A stretch of DNA of 64,000 bases from Thermovibrio guaymasensis (GTDB lineage: Bacteria; Aquificota; Aquificia; Desulfurobacteriales; Desulfurobacteriaceae). A program made the translations under genes and the position numbers. The first letter of the stretch is position 1, and each line of letters starts with the position of its first letter. Location of the stretch: assembly GCF_003633715.1 (NCBI RefSeq), contig NZ_RBIE01000001.1, positions 248,001 through 312,000 of the forward strand, in the 5' to 3' direction. The notes under the pieces are model-generated. The model was not told the DNA's origin, did no database searches, and saw nothing but the letters and a program-made list of their open reading frames with translations. Of this stretch, positions 1 through 8,732 are shown in pieces.

Positions 1-731
1 TCATTCCGATGGATCACGGAGTTTCAATGGGACCTATTCCTGGAATCATTAACATTAGAGAGTCTATTGATAAAGTTGCCAACGGAGGAGCTAATGCAGT
101 TATCGTCCATAAAGGGCTGGTTCGTCACGGTCACAGGAAGAGGGGAAAGGACGTTGGCCTTATAGTTCACCTCTCTGCAAGTACTAACCTCTCTCCTAAG
201 CCCAACTCAAAGGTCCTCGTCTGTACCGTTGAAGAGGCTATAAAGCTCGGAGCTGACGGTGTTTCTGTTCACGTTAACCTGGGAGATATGAATGAAGATA
301 AGATGCTTGAGGATTTCGGTAAAGTCTCTGAAAAGTGCCTGGAATGGGGAATGCCTTTAATTGCAATGATGTATGCCAGAGGGGAGCACATAGAAAACCC
401 TTACGATCCAGAAGTTGTTGCCCACTGTGCTAGGGTAGCGGCTGAGCTTGGAGCAGATATCGTTAAGGTTGTTTATACAGGCGATCCTGAGTCCTTTAGG
501 AAGGTTACTGAAGGCTGTCCAATTCCAGTTGTAATTGCCGGCGGTCCGAAGATGAGTAACGATATGGAGATTTTAGAGATGGTTGAAGGGGCAATGAGGG
601 CAGGTGCCAAGGGAGTCTCTATAGGAAGGAACGCTTTCCAACATGAAAACCCAGAGAAAATAGTTAGGGCGATTGCTGCAATAGTTCACGAGGGCAAGTC
701 TGCAGAGGAAGCTGCAGAGTACCTTAAGTAG
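1..731 (+). CDS. ADH synthase / class I aldolase, DeoC-FbaB family (5' truncated)
   Basis: The frame is open from base 3 and enters the window inside the gene, so the N terminus is missing. The segment [14 protein letters not shown] matches the active-site start of archaeal 2-amino-3,7-dideoxy-D-threo-hept-6-ulosonate synthase (MJ0400 type). The Tyr of MMYARG and the Schiff-base Lys of [10 protein letters not shown] are present, as is the C-terminal phosphate-binding [11 protein letters not shown]. It is a TIM-barrel aldolase forming either the ADH precursor of aromatic amino acids or cleaving fructose-1,6-bisphosphate. Sequence alone does not decide between these; the motif favours the ADH-synthase branch. 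It ends convergently, overlapping the next gene by 8 bp. Confidence 0.85.
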   Translation, partial: IPMDHGVSMGPIPGIINIRESIDKVANGGANAVIVHKGLVRHGHRKRGKDVGLIVHLSASTNLSPKPNSKVLVCTVEEAIKLGADGVSVHVNLGDMNEDKMLEDFGKVSEKCLEWGMPLIAMMYARGEHIENPYDPEVVAHCARVAAELGADIVKVVYTGDPESFRKVTEGCPIPVVIAGGPKMSNDMEILEMVEGAMRAGAKGVSIGRNAFQHENPEKIVRAIAAIVHEGKSAEEAAEYLK

Positions 732-2430
732 GGGCCTGTGCCCCTTCTTTAAAGGATATATGTTTTGCTAGTGGTTCAAGTTGAGGGAAGAGGGATAGGA
801 GCTCCAGGCTGTCTTTAAAGGGCCTTTTTAGAATTATCTCTGTTGCCGTCTTCTTTGATATTCCCGGTATGTAGGAAAGGAGCTTTAGGCTTATTGAGTT
901 TATCTCAATCGGTATTGGTATTCCAATTACGGAGCGTTCTCTGTGGCCTACCACAATTACGTTGACTTTACTGAAGAGTTCCATTCTCTCGGGAATCCTA
1001 ACTAAGACTGGATAACTTCCTATCTGCCTTCCAAGTGTGTGCCCTCCATCGTATGCTTCAAGGAGAACGTCCTTTATAACAGTTCCTGTTGGGAAAACTC
1101 TCTTCATCATTGGAAGGTCAAACTCCTCCCTAACCCACTCCTTAAATCTTTCGTACTCCTTTCTGTACTTTGTCTTTGTTCTTTTTACCATTTCTGAAAT
1201 TGGAGTTCCTTCAAAAACCATAACTTGCCTTATGTTTACTCTCCTTACCAGCAATCCTTCGTCTAGAACTGACTTTAAGAAGTCTACGTTCTTCCTAAAG
1301 GTCTCTTTTGTTTCCCCGGGAAGGCCGACTAAGAAGTTTATCCCCGGTAACAGTTTAAACAGGCCGTCCTCCCTTTCCTTAAAGGCCCCCACTTCATTAA
1401 CGATCCTTATTGCCCTCTTTATTCCCTCAGGTTTTACTTTCAAAAAGTTGTTCTCTATTACCTTTTCATCTGCCGTTTCAAGGCCGAAAGGAGCGACGTC
1501 CCCCTCTGTATCGTACTTAGCTATACATTCAAGGGCTCTTTTACTCTCGTTAGGGTGTTTATCTATAGTTCCTGCATTAACGTTGTCTATGTGTAGAGTT
1601 CTTATATCGCCAACTTCCCTAATTTCCCTGAACAGTTTGCATATAACTTCGGGGTTTGGTTTTGGGAACTCTCCCTCTGTTTTTACTGCTTTATAGCCAA
1701 GTATGTTGGGCTGGCGGCCAATTCTAAAGTATTTGACTCCGTTTTGGTATAGGGCTTTTACTTCTTCAACTACTTTCTCCAGTTCCCTTTCGTCGGGGCT
1801 ACCGTAGAAACCTTCGGTACAGTAGGAGCAGTGTCTTCTCCTTTCACAACCCCTGAAGGTTTCTATCTCGCATATGACGTTTGGAAAGTAAAAGTGTTTT
1901 TTCACTATGAAAGCTCCCAAGGGAGCGAAAGTATTAACGTGCTTTGCCCTTCTTTTCTGGTCAAATACTCCTTCAGGGAGCTCCCTCCCTTCTACTAAAT
2001 ACTTCCCCAAGTAGTAAGCTGCAAGTTCAACGTCTCCCCTACAGATTAACTGGTAGCCCTCAAAGGGGAGCTCCTTAGCCCTCGTTCCCCCTTTAAGTGT
2101 GAAACCAAACTTTATGGGACCTCCAACTACTTTATAGGTGGGTATTTTCCCTATTTCGTTAATTTCCTTCTCTGTAATCGGCTTTCCTCCAAGGTACCTT
2201 CCCGGAACGGTCATTCCGGTAATGAGGAAGATTACGTCTGCATCAAAGAGAGATTCTTTTAGTGAAGGTTCCCTCCTTAACTGGTCAATTGCAAAGTAGT
2301 CAATGGACTCTTCTGGAATACCTGCTGCAACGAGTGCTCCTGCTGTATAGCGAACGTAAGTTGATATGTAAGGAGGAACCCCAAGGCAAGTTGGTTCGTC
2401 AACGTAGCCGTCAACTATTACTACTCTCAT
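724..2430 (-). CDS. COG1031-type radical SAM protein with C-terminal helix-hairpin-helix
   Basis: Protein of 568 residues. The first 180 residues look like a B12-binding-type Rossmann region. A radical SAM core follows with C195, C201 and C204 in [12 protein letters not shown]. This is CX5CX2C, not the usual CX3CX2C. Further motifs include [13 protein letters not shown] and [11 protein letters not shown]. Residues about 515-545 ([17 protein letters not shown]) form a helix-hairpin-helix, a nucleic-acid-binding motif. This architecture defines an uncharacterised family I know mainly from archaea; the substrate is unknown. RBS AGGAGAG precedes the ATG. It overlaps the antiporter gene upstream and is probably co-transcribed with it. 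Confidence 0.85.
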   Translation of the reverse strand: MRVVIVDGYVDEPTCLGVPPYISTYVRYTAGALVAAGIPEESIDYFAIDQLRREPSLKESLFDADVIFLITGMTVPGRYLGGKPITEKEINEIGKIPTYKVVGGPIKFGFTLKGGTRAKELPFEGYQLICRGDVELAAYYLGKYLVEGRELPEGVFDQKRRAKHVNTFAPLGAFIVKKHFYFPNVICEIETFRGCERRRHCSYCTEGFYGSPDERELEKVVEEVKALYQNGVKYFRIGRQPNILGYKAVKTEGEFPKPNPEVICKLFREIREVGDIRTLHIDNVNAGTIDKHPNESKRALECIAKYDTEGDVAPFGLETADEKVIENNFLKVKPEGIKRAIRIVNEVGAFKEREDGLFKLLPGINFLVGLPGETKETFRKNVDFLKSVLDEGLLVRRVNIRQVMVFEGTPISEMVKRTKTKYRKEYERFKEWVREEFDLPMMKRVFPTGTVIKDVLLEAYDGGHTLGRQIGSYPVLVRIPERMELFSKVNVIVVGHRERSVIGIPIPIEINSISLKLLSYIPGISKKTATEIILKRPFKDSLELLSLFPQLEPLAKHISFKEGAQAPT

Positions 2431-3580
2431 TCTCTCTCCTAACTAGGAGGTTAAAAAGTGTTGGAGCTCCAATTCCCGTAACTATTGCAAGTAATATTAA
2501 GATGCTCTCCGTGTGGTGGTCTATCAACCCCATCTTTACGCCTAGCTCTGCGGTAACGACTACCAGCGTGAGGGGGGCAGATAGGAGAGTTCCCGCCCCT
2601 AGTGCTTGCCTTAAGGAGTAGTTCTCAAGAACTAGAAGGAGTGACGGGATAACTTTAACTGCAAAGCTTAAAGCTACCAGTATTGCTAGGAGTTTGAGAG
2701 TATGGATGTCAATGTGTGGCATTAGGAAGTTTATACCTACGTAGATGAAGAATATGGGGATTAGGAAGCCAAAACTGATTCCTGAGAGTTTCTCTTCAAT
2801 GTTCTCTGTTTCCTCAAAGACTGTTGAGAAGATCATTCCTGCTATGAAGGCGCCGATTATAGGTTCAACGTTTATTAGGGAGGCTCCAAAGGAGAGGGCA
2901 AACATTACGGCAAGGCTGATTCTTACTCCTATTTCGGAGGGATTCTTCTCAAAGAAGAACTTAAACTTATCGGGGTACCACCAGACAAAGCTCTTCAGGA
3001 ATATAAGGATTATCCTTGCTACCACCAGGAATAGGATGAGTTTTCCAACTCCAAGCCAGAACTCAAATCCTAAACCGTGCTCGTAGTAGAGGGAAAGTAA
3101 AGTAAGCAGGGCTATACTTAGGACCTCTCCTATAGTTCCTACTAGGAAAACCGTTTTTCCGTAATGGGTAGAGAGGAGTCCCCTTTCCCTTAGGACTGAG
3201 ACAACTATTCCTACCGAAATTGCCCCTACTGCTATACAGGTTATGGCGTTAAAGTTGAGCTTCTTTCCAATTGAGAATGAGAGCAGGAATACAAGTGAAG
3301 GAATGAGGGTGTAAAGGAATTTGCTCTTAAGGGGAAGTGAGTTAATCTCCCTCAGCTTGACTTCAAGTCCGGCTGCAAACATCAGTAGGAGAAATCCGAA
3401 TGTGGATAGGAAGCTTAACCACTGGGAAGGTTCAACTAAGTCCAGCACGCTTTCCCCAATCACTATACCGTAGAGGATCTCTCCCACAGCCACCGGAATC
3501 CTCAAGAGCCTGCTCAGGAAGGGAACGAAGAGAATTCCGAAAGAGATTAGGAGAATTGATAGGAATGAGCTTTCACTCAT
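2411..3580 (-). CDS. CPA2-family cation:proton antiporter (KefB/NapA-like)
   Basis: About 389 residues with 11-13 hydrophobic segments and no soluble C-terminal domain. Family features are the early GEILYGIVIGESVLDLV region, a central PIIGAFIAGMIFST segment, and IFFIYVGINF. It should exchange Na+ or K+ for H+ in the inner membrane. I chose the ATG at 3580 because AGGTGAG lies just upstream; a GTG at 3589 is in frame but lacks an RBS. The preceding gene, one base away, supplies a TrkA/RCK domain, so the two probably form one regulated transporter split over two polypeptides. Confidence 0.85.
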   Translation of the reverse strand: MSESSFLSILLISFGILFVPFLSRLLRIPVAVGEILYGIVIGESVLDLVEPSQWLSFLSTFGFLLLMFAAGLEVKLREINSLPLKSKFLYTLIPSLVFLLSFSIGKKLNFNAITCIAVGAISVGIVVSVLRERGLLSTHYGKTVFLVGTIGEVLSIALLTLLSLYYEHGLGFEFWLGVGKLILFLVVARIILIFLKSFVWWYPDKFKFFFEKNPSEIGVRISLAVMFALSFGASLINVEPIIGAFIAGMIFSTVFEETENIEEKLSGISFGFLIPIFFIYVGINFLMPHIDIHTLKLLAILVALSFAVKVIPSLLLVLENYSLRQALGAGTLLSAPLTLVVVTAELGVKMGLIDHHTESILILLAIVTGIGAPTLFNLLVRRENESSNS

Positions 3581-3581
3581 T

Positions 3582-4988
3582 TTACTCACCTACACAGATT
3601 AGTATTGAGGAACACTTTGCCTTGTGGAGCATAAAGTAGGGAGGATAGGGAGAGAACCAGTTTACTTTCCTTCCCTTCCTCGCTCCTATTACTGCAAGGT
3701 CGTACTTTTTACTCTCTTTTGAGAATTCCCTGATTGGGTTCCCTACTCTCTTAACGAACTCAATCGGCGTTTTGTACATGTAGGAGAGTTTTGTGACCTT
3801 TTCCCTTAGCTGGTTCGCCTTTGTGTCGTTCTCTGAAGGGGCAACGTAGAGGGCACTGAGGGAGGCTTTAAGCATTAAGGAGAGCTCTATTCCTGCCTCA
3901 AGAGCCCTTAGGCTGCTGAAGGATCCCGATACGGGTACTAAAATTCTCTCAACAGGCGTAGTTCCCCTTGCAACTAGAACTGGGGATAGTGTCTCTTCTG
4001 CAACCAAGACTGGAAAGGTCTTTATTCCAAAGTTTAAAGGGAACTCTTTGTACTTGTCAGGCATTACTATTAGACCGAAGTTTTCTCCCTTAATTTCGTT
4101 GAAGAACTCTTTCTCACACAGTTTTAGCTTCTTTTTCTTTATATTTCCCTTTTCTGAGTTGTTAAAAAGCTTCAGTTTAGTTTTTTCTATCTCTTTACAG
4201 AAGTAGATTGAGAGTTTCTGAACTTTTGTATTCTCATAGAAGAACTTTCCGTCCTTTATTACTTCTTCCCTATTTTCTGGGAGGAAGATTACCTCTTCAA
4301 TACCAAACTGGAGAGGAAACTGGGGTTCTCCTGACTTTATTAGTCCGGCAATGTACTTGAGAATTTTTGGGTCTCCGACTATTAAAACTCTGTCGCCTGG
4401 CTTTACAACAGTTCTAGGCTTTGGAAGTATTAATTTATCTCCCCTAAAGATTGCAACGATTCTCCAGCGCCTTGATGAGAACTTACCGACAGGGTAGCCT
4501 GCAATTATGGAGGTTGGCATAACGTTTACTTCAATTATCTCTCCCTGCCCAAGCCCTACGTTTGTCGGAACCACTATTCCCGACTCAATTTGCCTCTCAA
4601 GGAGGGAGGCTGTAGCGACCGCTTTGTTTATGTAGTTAATTCCCTCCCTTTCGTAAAGGTGGTCGTGTTCAGTGCTGTTTGATACTGCGTAAATCGTTGG
4701 AACGTCAAACTCCTTTGCAATCCTGCAGGCCTCTATGTTTGCTTCGTCGTCGCCGGTGCAGGCAGTGAATGCCGTTGCTTCCTCAATTCCAGCCTTCTTA
4801 AGCATTAGCTTGCTGGTTCCGTCCCCTTGAAGGAGGAGGACTCTGTTCATACTATCTGAATCAAGGATTTCAACGATTTTCTTGAGCTTTTCTTCGTCCT
4901 GATCAATTACTACTATGTTCCACTCTTTCTGAAGCCTTTTAAGGAGCTCCCTCCCTACTTCGCCGGCTCCGAGGATTATTAGTTTCAT
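3582..4988 (-). CDS. TrkA-N/TrkA-C (RCK) protein fused to a universal stress protein domain
   Basis: Protein of 468 residues with three parts. Residues 1-120 are an RCK_N Rossmann domain (GAGEVG at 7-12, acidic D29 at the end of beta 2). Residues about 140-225 are an RCK_C domain ending in VVKPGDRVLIVGD. A variable linker follows, and about residues 345-468 are a Usp domain (ERILVPVSGS at its start, VIGARKG near its end). RCK domains gate K+ channels and antiporters in response to NAD(H) or nucleotides; Usp domains often bind ATP. With the next gene it likely forms a two-subunit antiporter sensing redox or energy state. RBS GAGGTGGAGA precedes the ATG. Confidence 0.82.
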   Translation of the reverse strand: MKLIILGAGEVGRELLKRLQKEWNIVVIDQDEEKLKKIVEILDSDSMNRVLLLQGDGTSKLMLKKAGIEEATAFTACTGDDEANIEACRIAKEFDVPTIYAVSNSTEHDHLYEREGINYINKAVATASLLERQIESGIVVPTNVGLGQGEIIEVNVMPTSIIAGYPVGKFSSRRWRIVAIFRGDKLILPKPRTVVKPGDRVLIVGDPKILKYIAGLIKSGEPQFPLQFGIEEVIFLPENREEVIKDGKFFYENTKVQKLSIYFCKEIEKTKLKLFNNSEKGNIKKKKLKLCEKEFFNEIKGENFGLIVMPDKYKEFPLNFGIKTFPVLVAEETLSPVLVARGTTPVERILVPVSGSFSSLRALEAGIELSLMLKASLSALYVAPSENDTKANQLREKVTKLSYMYKTPIEFVKRVGNPIREFSKESKKYDLAVIGARKGRKVNWFSPYPPYFMLHKAKCSSILICVGE

Positions 4989-5081
4989 TCTCCACCTCTT
5001 TTAAGATGGCTAGAAAATATATTCTACGAACTGCTCCTTTCAAGAAATTAGTAATTGTTCTCAATAAGCTTGATTAAAGTA

Positions 5082-5110
5082 TTGACATGTCTAGATTTTG
5101 GCTATAAGAT
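5082..5110 (+). promoter_or_regulatory. sigma-70-type promoter of the sufCB-SOR operon
   Basis: A perfect TTGACA lies at 5082-5087 and TAAGAT at 5105-5110 with a 17-bp spacer. It sits about 30 bp before the sufC ATG, in the only sizeable gap of this region. Seen by eye, not tested. Confidence 0.55.
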
Positions 5111-5138
5111 AAAAGTTAACTTGAAAAGGAGGGAAGGC

Positions 5139-5873
5139 ATGAATCCTTTGCTTACTGTAAATAACGTTAAGCTTACCATAGAGAATAAGCCCATCTTGAA
5201 AGGGGTAAACCTCGTTGTGAGAAAAGGGGAGATTCACGCTATTCTCGGTCCAAACGGTGCAGGTAAGTCAACGTTAGCCTCTCTCATAATGGGAATTAAC
5301 GACCTTAAAGAACCAACAGAAGGGGAAATCATATTTAAAGGAAAAATCCTCAATGGGCTTGAAATATACGAGAGAGCAAGGTTAGGCTTGACCCTTGCGT
5401 GGCAGGATCCAGCTAGGTTTGAGGGTATTACAGTTGAGGAGTACTTAAAGATTTCCGGTAAGGATAATCCGGAACTTGATGTAGTTGAATGCCTTGAGTT
5501 AGTAGGTCTTGACTGTAGTTATTTAGGCAGGTTCGTTGATGAGACCCTTTCTGGAGGAGAGAGGAAGAGAGTTGAACTTGCCTCTATCCTTGCTATGAGA
5601 CCGGAGCTTGCAATCCTTGACGAGCCAGATAGCGGAATTGACTTTGTATCAATGGAAGACATAGCAAACATGATTAAGACTATGAGGGAAAGGGGAACTA
5701 CGGTTTTAATGATTACCCACAGAGAAGAGATTGCTGAAGTTGCAGATAGGGCTACTCTCATGTGTGACGGTAAGGTCGTTCAGACCGGTTCTCCGAAGGA
5801 AGTTGGAGAAAAGTTTAAAACTATGTGCGTTAAGTGTGAGGTTCGTAACCCGGAACTGGTTGGAGGTGAGTAA
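5139..5873 (+). CDS. sufC: FeS cluster assembly ATPase SufC (SmsC-like)
   Basis: ABC ATPase of 244 residues. Walker A is GPNGAGKST at 37-45, the signature is LSGGERKRVE, and Walker B is LAILDEPDSGID. The last ends in the D-S-G-I-D form typical of SufC. I start it at 5139 because GGAGGG precedes this ATG; the frame is open further upstream, but that stretch has the promoter in it. The C terminus carries an extra CVKC pair close to the end. It partners the SufB-like protein, with which it overlaps by TAATG, to power FeS cluster assembly in the cytoplasm. Confidence 0.93.
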   Translation: MNPLLTVNNVKLTIENKPILKGVNLVVRKGEIHAILGPNGAGKSTLASLIMGINDLKEPTEGEIIFKGKILNGLEIYERARLGLTLAWQDPARFEGITVEEYLKISGKDNPELDVVECLELVGLDCSYLGRFVDETLSGGERKRVELASILAMRPELAILDEPDSGIDFVSMEDIANMIKTMRERGTTVLMITHREEIAEVADRATLMCDGKVVQTGSPKEVGEKFKTMCVKCEVRNPELVGGE

Positions 5874-6820
5874 TGGAAGTTAAAAAAGACCTTCTTAGTC
5901 TTATAGGAAAGAGGTTTACTCAGATAGGCCTTCCGAAAGAGCTTTTTGAAAAGAATAAGTTCAACCTCTTAGTTGATAGGAATAAAGTGGTAGTTCGCTA
6001 TCCTGCTCCCGGCGTTCGTTCTGAGGTTGTTGAAACTCCTACGGGAGTTAAGACCAAGGTTTACATTGAGCCCGGAACTAAACTTGAAGAACCTGTAGTT
6101 CTGTGTTTCGGTGCTGCAGAGGCTACAGAAGTTCAGACGACCGAAGGAGAGATAGTAGTTGGTGAAGGGGCAGATGTGAAGTTTCAGGTTTACGGAGCTA
6201 TGGCTGAAGGGATTAAGCTTAAGCATAAGAATAAGCTCAAGGTAAGGGTTGAAAAGGGTGCCCGCTTTGAGTTCCTTGATCTCCACTACAACGGAGAGGA
6301 GACCTTCGTTGAGCTTGAGACGGAGACTGAGGCTTACGTTGCAGAAAATGCCTACTTCCGTTCAGTTTTTAAGCAGACAAGGGGAAGGGCAGGAAAGGTT
6401 AGGATTGTTTTAAGTGCAAATGTTGATAAGAAGGGAGTTGCAGTTTTTGAGACTAAGATGATTGGGAAGAAGGATGATGAGATCTACGTTGAGGATGTGA
6501 TTCACCTTAACGGTGAAGAGTCAAGGGGAATTTCCAAGAGCCGTATAATCGCCGTAGATGAGACTAAGGCAACTTTTGTTGGTGAGACCTATGGAAATGC
6601 TCCTAGGTGTAGGGGGCATATAGACTGTTCTGAGGTAATAAGGGGTAAGGACGTTGTCGTTAAGGCCGTTCCTGTTGTGGTTGTGAATAATGAAACGGCT
6701 AAAGTTACCCATGAGGCGGCAATCGGTAGTATAGACAAGAAACAGCTAGAAACTCTAATGGCAAGAGGCCTTAGCGAGGATGAAGCTGTTGATGTGATTG
6801 TTCAGGGAATGTTGAGATAA
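5873..6820 (+). CDS. sufB: SufB/SufD-family FeS scaffold protein (minimal, SmsB-like)
   Basis: Protein of 315 residues, much shorter than E. coli SufB (about 495) or SufD. It holds the right-handed beta-helix core and the C-terminal helical domain that binds SufC. C-terminal landmarks are CRGHIDCSEVIRG and KVTHEAAIGSI; the Cys of the first and the Glu of HEAAIGS correspond to the SufB residues needed for cluster formation. There is no second SufB/D gene and no sufS, sufU or sufE beside it. This fits the two-gene SMS-type system (sufC plus one sufB) known from archaea and early-branching anaerobes. Confidence 0.9.
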   Translation: MEVKKDLLSLIGKRFTQIGLPKELFEKNKFNLLVDRNKVVVRYPAPGVRSEVVETPTGVKTKVYIEPGTKLEEPVVLCFGAAEATEVQTTEGEIVVGEGADVKFQVYGAMAEGIKLKHKNKLKVRVEKGARFEFLDLHYNGEETFVELETETEAYVAENAYFRSVFKQTRGRAGKVRIVLSANVDKKGVAVFETKMIGKKDDEIYVEDVIHLNGEESRGISKSRIIAVDETKATFVGETYGNAPRCRGHIDCSEVIRGKDVVVKAVPVVVVNNETAKVTHEAAIGSIDKKQLETLMARGLSEDEAVDVIVQGMLR

Positions 6821-6844
6821 AAAATTTTAAAAGGAGGAGGAAAG

Positions 6845-7180
6845 ATGAAAGTATTTGGACCAGAACCGGAAGGTAAGAGAAAGCACACACCCGTAGTTGA
6901 GGCTCCTTCAAAGGTGAAGAAGGGTGAGTGGTTTGAAGTAAGAGTTGTTGTAGGGAAGGACATTCCTCATCCGAATACTAAGGAGCACTGGATTGAGCAC
7001 ATTTCCCTTTGGGTAGGTGATTTCTTAGCTGGTAGGGCAGACCTTGAACCTGAAAGAGCTGCTTCAGAAGTTATCTTTAAGGTTAAGCTTGAGGAAACGG
7101 CAACTCTAACTGCTCAAGCTTACTGTAACCTCCACGGCCTGTGGCGTAGTGAGGAAGTTAAAGTAGAAGTTGAGGAGTAG
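6845..7180 (+). CDS. superoxide reductase (class II, neelaredoxin type)
   Basis: Protein of 111 residues with a single Ig-like SOR domain and no desulforedoxin domain. The Fe(His)4Cys ligands are H14 (RKHTP), H42 and H48 (HPNTKEH), C94 and H97 (CNLHGLW). It reduces superoxide to peroxide without making O2. The usual Glu of the EKH sixth-ligand motif is Arg here (R12-K13-H14). It lies 24 bp after sufB with RBS AAGGAGGAGG, so FeS assembly and superoxide defence are expressed together. A terminator hairpin follows. Confidence 0.92.
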   Translation: MKVFGPEPEGKRKHTPVVEAPSKVKKGEWFEVRVVVGKDIPHPNTKEHWIEHISLWVGDFLAGRADLEPERAASEVIFKVKLEETATLTAQAYCNLHGLWRSEEVKVEVEE

Positions 7181-7185
7181 TCTAT

Positions 7186-7788
7186 TTAAGCGCCCTTCTG
7201 GGCGCTTTTTACCATTTTCTCTACGTACTTTCCGATAATGTCAAACTCCAGGTTAACCAGACTTCCGCTCCTTTTAAACTTTAAGTTTGTATTTTCAAAT
7301 GTGTGGGGAATAACTGCTACTGAGAAGCTATCCGGAAGGAGCTCAGCAACGGTAAGGCTTATTCCGTCAATTCCAATAGAACCCTTCTCAACTACAAGGT
7401 GGGAGTACTCTTTTGGTAGTTTAAAGGAAAACCTGTAACCTTCACCTTCTCTCTTTATTGAGGTTACCTTTGTTGTTGTATCCACGTGTCCCTGTAGTAT
7501 GTGGCCTCCGAGCCTGTCTCCAAGCCTTAGAGCCCTTTCAAGGTTAACATTCTCTCCCGGCTTTAAGAGTGAAAGGGTCGTCCTTTTTAGGGTCTCGTAG
7601 GAAACGTCAAATGTGAGGAGCTCCCTTCCAATTTCAACTACAGTTAAACAAACGCCGTTTACTGCTATGCTATCTCCAACTCTCGTTCCCTCTAAAACGA
7701 CTCTGCACTCGATAGTTAGTTTAGAGCTCTTTGAACCTTTCTTTATTCCTTTAACCTTTCCGACCTCTTCAACGATTCCGGTAAACAC
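7186..7788 (-). CDS. ribE: riboflavin synthase alpha chain
   Basis: Starts at a GTG giving MFTGIVEEVGKV, the invariant N terminus of the family, with GAGGG just upstream; an ATG eight codons earlier is in frame but would add a non-family extension. Length is 200 residues. It has two tandem lumazine-binding repeats: GDSIAVNGVCLTV with LKPGENVNLERALRLGDRLGGH in the first, and GSIGIDGISLTV in the second. It dismutates two 6,7-dimethyl-8-ribityllumazine molecules to riboflavin. It is divergent from the ppx gene with only 50 bp between. Confidence 0.93.
   Translation of the reverse strand: MFTGIVEEVGKVKGIKKGSKSSKLTIECRVVLEGTRVGDSIAVNGVCLTVVEIGRELLTFDVSYETLKRTTLSLLKPGENVNLERALRLGDRLGGHILQGHVDTTTKVTSIKREGEGYRFSFKLPKEYSHLVVEKGSIGIDGISLTVAELLPDSFSVAVIPHTFENTNLKFKRSGSLVNLEFDIIGKYVEKMVKSAQKGA
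7188..7210 (+). terminator. rho-independent terminator after superoxide reductase
   Basis: AAGCGCCC and GGGCGCTT form an 8-bp stem around loop TTCT, followed by a T tract. The hairpin lies within the last codons of the convergent riboflavin synthase gene, so one sequence is both coding end and terminator. Confidence 0.8.
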
Positions 7789-7838
7789 TTTTCCCTCTTT
7801 TGTAAAATTCAATTCCTAATTATAGCTGGAGGGAAGTT

Positions 7839-8732
7839 TTGAGGATTGCAACTATTGATGTTGGAACCAACTCAACCCGAATTTTAGTTGCCGATGTTGA
7901 GGATGGGGAGGTTAGACCCCTTTTCAAGACTGGTAAGGTAACCCGTCTGGGAAGGGGAGTAAAGGAGACCGGTAGACTTTCAAAGGAGGGTATAGAGGCT
8001 ACCGTTGGAGCTCTCAAGGAATTTAAGGCTATTGTAGAGAGATTTAACGTTGAGAAAGTTGTAGTTGTAACTACCGAGGCTGCCCGCCGTGCAGAAAACG
8101 CTGAAGAGTTCTTGAATAGAGTAAGGGAGCTGGGGTTTAAGATAGACGTTTTGAGCGATAGAGATGAGGCTGAACTCGTTTTCCTTGCAAACCTTAAGGT
8201 TTTTAAACCTAAAGGGAAGGCCATGACCGTTGACCTAGGGGGAGGGAGTACAGAGGTAGTTTACGGCAATGAAACCTCGGTTGAATTCCTTAAGAGTTTA
8301 AAGTTTGGCGTTGTTTTCCTTTATGAAGAGTTTGGGGAGGATTTGGTAAAGCTGGAGGAGTTTATAAGGGGAGAGCTCCTAAAGGTAAAGGAGGAGATTG
8401 AGCCTTCTCAAGACTTTACCGTTTTTGCCGTTGGTGGAACTATAACTTCTGTTGTGGCGATGGAAGAGAAGATGGAAGTTTACAAGCCTGAAGTCGTTCA
8501 TGGTTATAGAGTAACTAAACACTTGATAGATAAGTGGTATAAGCACCTCTCTTCACTTCCAATTGAGGAGAGGAAAAAGGTTGTTGGGCTTGAGGAGAAC
8601 AGAGCTGATGTGATTATTCCCGGCCTAGCCTTCTTTAAAGTTTTCTGTGAAGTCTTCTCTAAGGAGAGTTTGACTGTAAGTGAAGTAGGATTACTTTACG
8701 GTTTAGCACTTAGGGAGGCTTTGAATGGATAG
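7839..8732 (+). CDS. Ppx/GppA-family exopolyphosphatase / pppGpp phosphatase
   Basis: Protein of 297 residues starting at TTG with GGAGGG nine bases upstream. The ASKHA phosphate-1 loop is IDVGTNSTRILVAD, phosphate-2 is TVDLGGGSTEVVY, and the adenosine-type loop is AVGGTITSVVAM. It has only the two-lobed N-terminal catalytic core, like short A. aeolicus Ppx/GppA, and lacks the C-terminal HD-like domain of E. coli Ppx. It hydrolyses polyphosphate or pppGpp; sequence does not decide which. It overlaps the next gene by 8 bp. Confidence 0.88.
   Translation: MRIATIDVGTNSTRILVADVEDGEVRPLFKTGKVTRLGRGVKETGRLSKEGIEATVGALKEFKAIVERFNVEKVVVVTTEAARRAENAEEFLNRVRELGFKIDVLSDRDEAELVFLANLKVFKPKGKAMTVDLGGGSTEVVYGNETSVEFLKSLKFGVVFLYEEFGEDLVKLEEFIRGELLKVKEEIEPSQDFTVFAVGGTITSVVAMEEKMEVYKPEVVHGYRVTKHLIDKWYKHLSSLPIEERKKVVGLEENRADVIIPGLAFFKVFCEVFSKESLTVSEVGLLYGLALREALNG

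Noticed and set aside
1037-1696. Long open frame (219 codons) on the plus strand
   Set aside because: It is antisense to the radical SAM gene; composition is Ser/Leu/Thr-rich as in shadows of Lys/Glu-rich genes, and it has no recognisable motif.
5055-5138. Longer N terminus for SufC
   Set aside because: The extra 28 codons cover the promoter and are unlike SufC; the ATG at 5139 has a good RBS.
7820-8224. Open frame of 134 codons on the minus strand
   Set aside because: Antisense to the start of the Ppx/GppA gene, whose motifs are clear.
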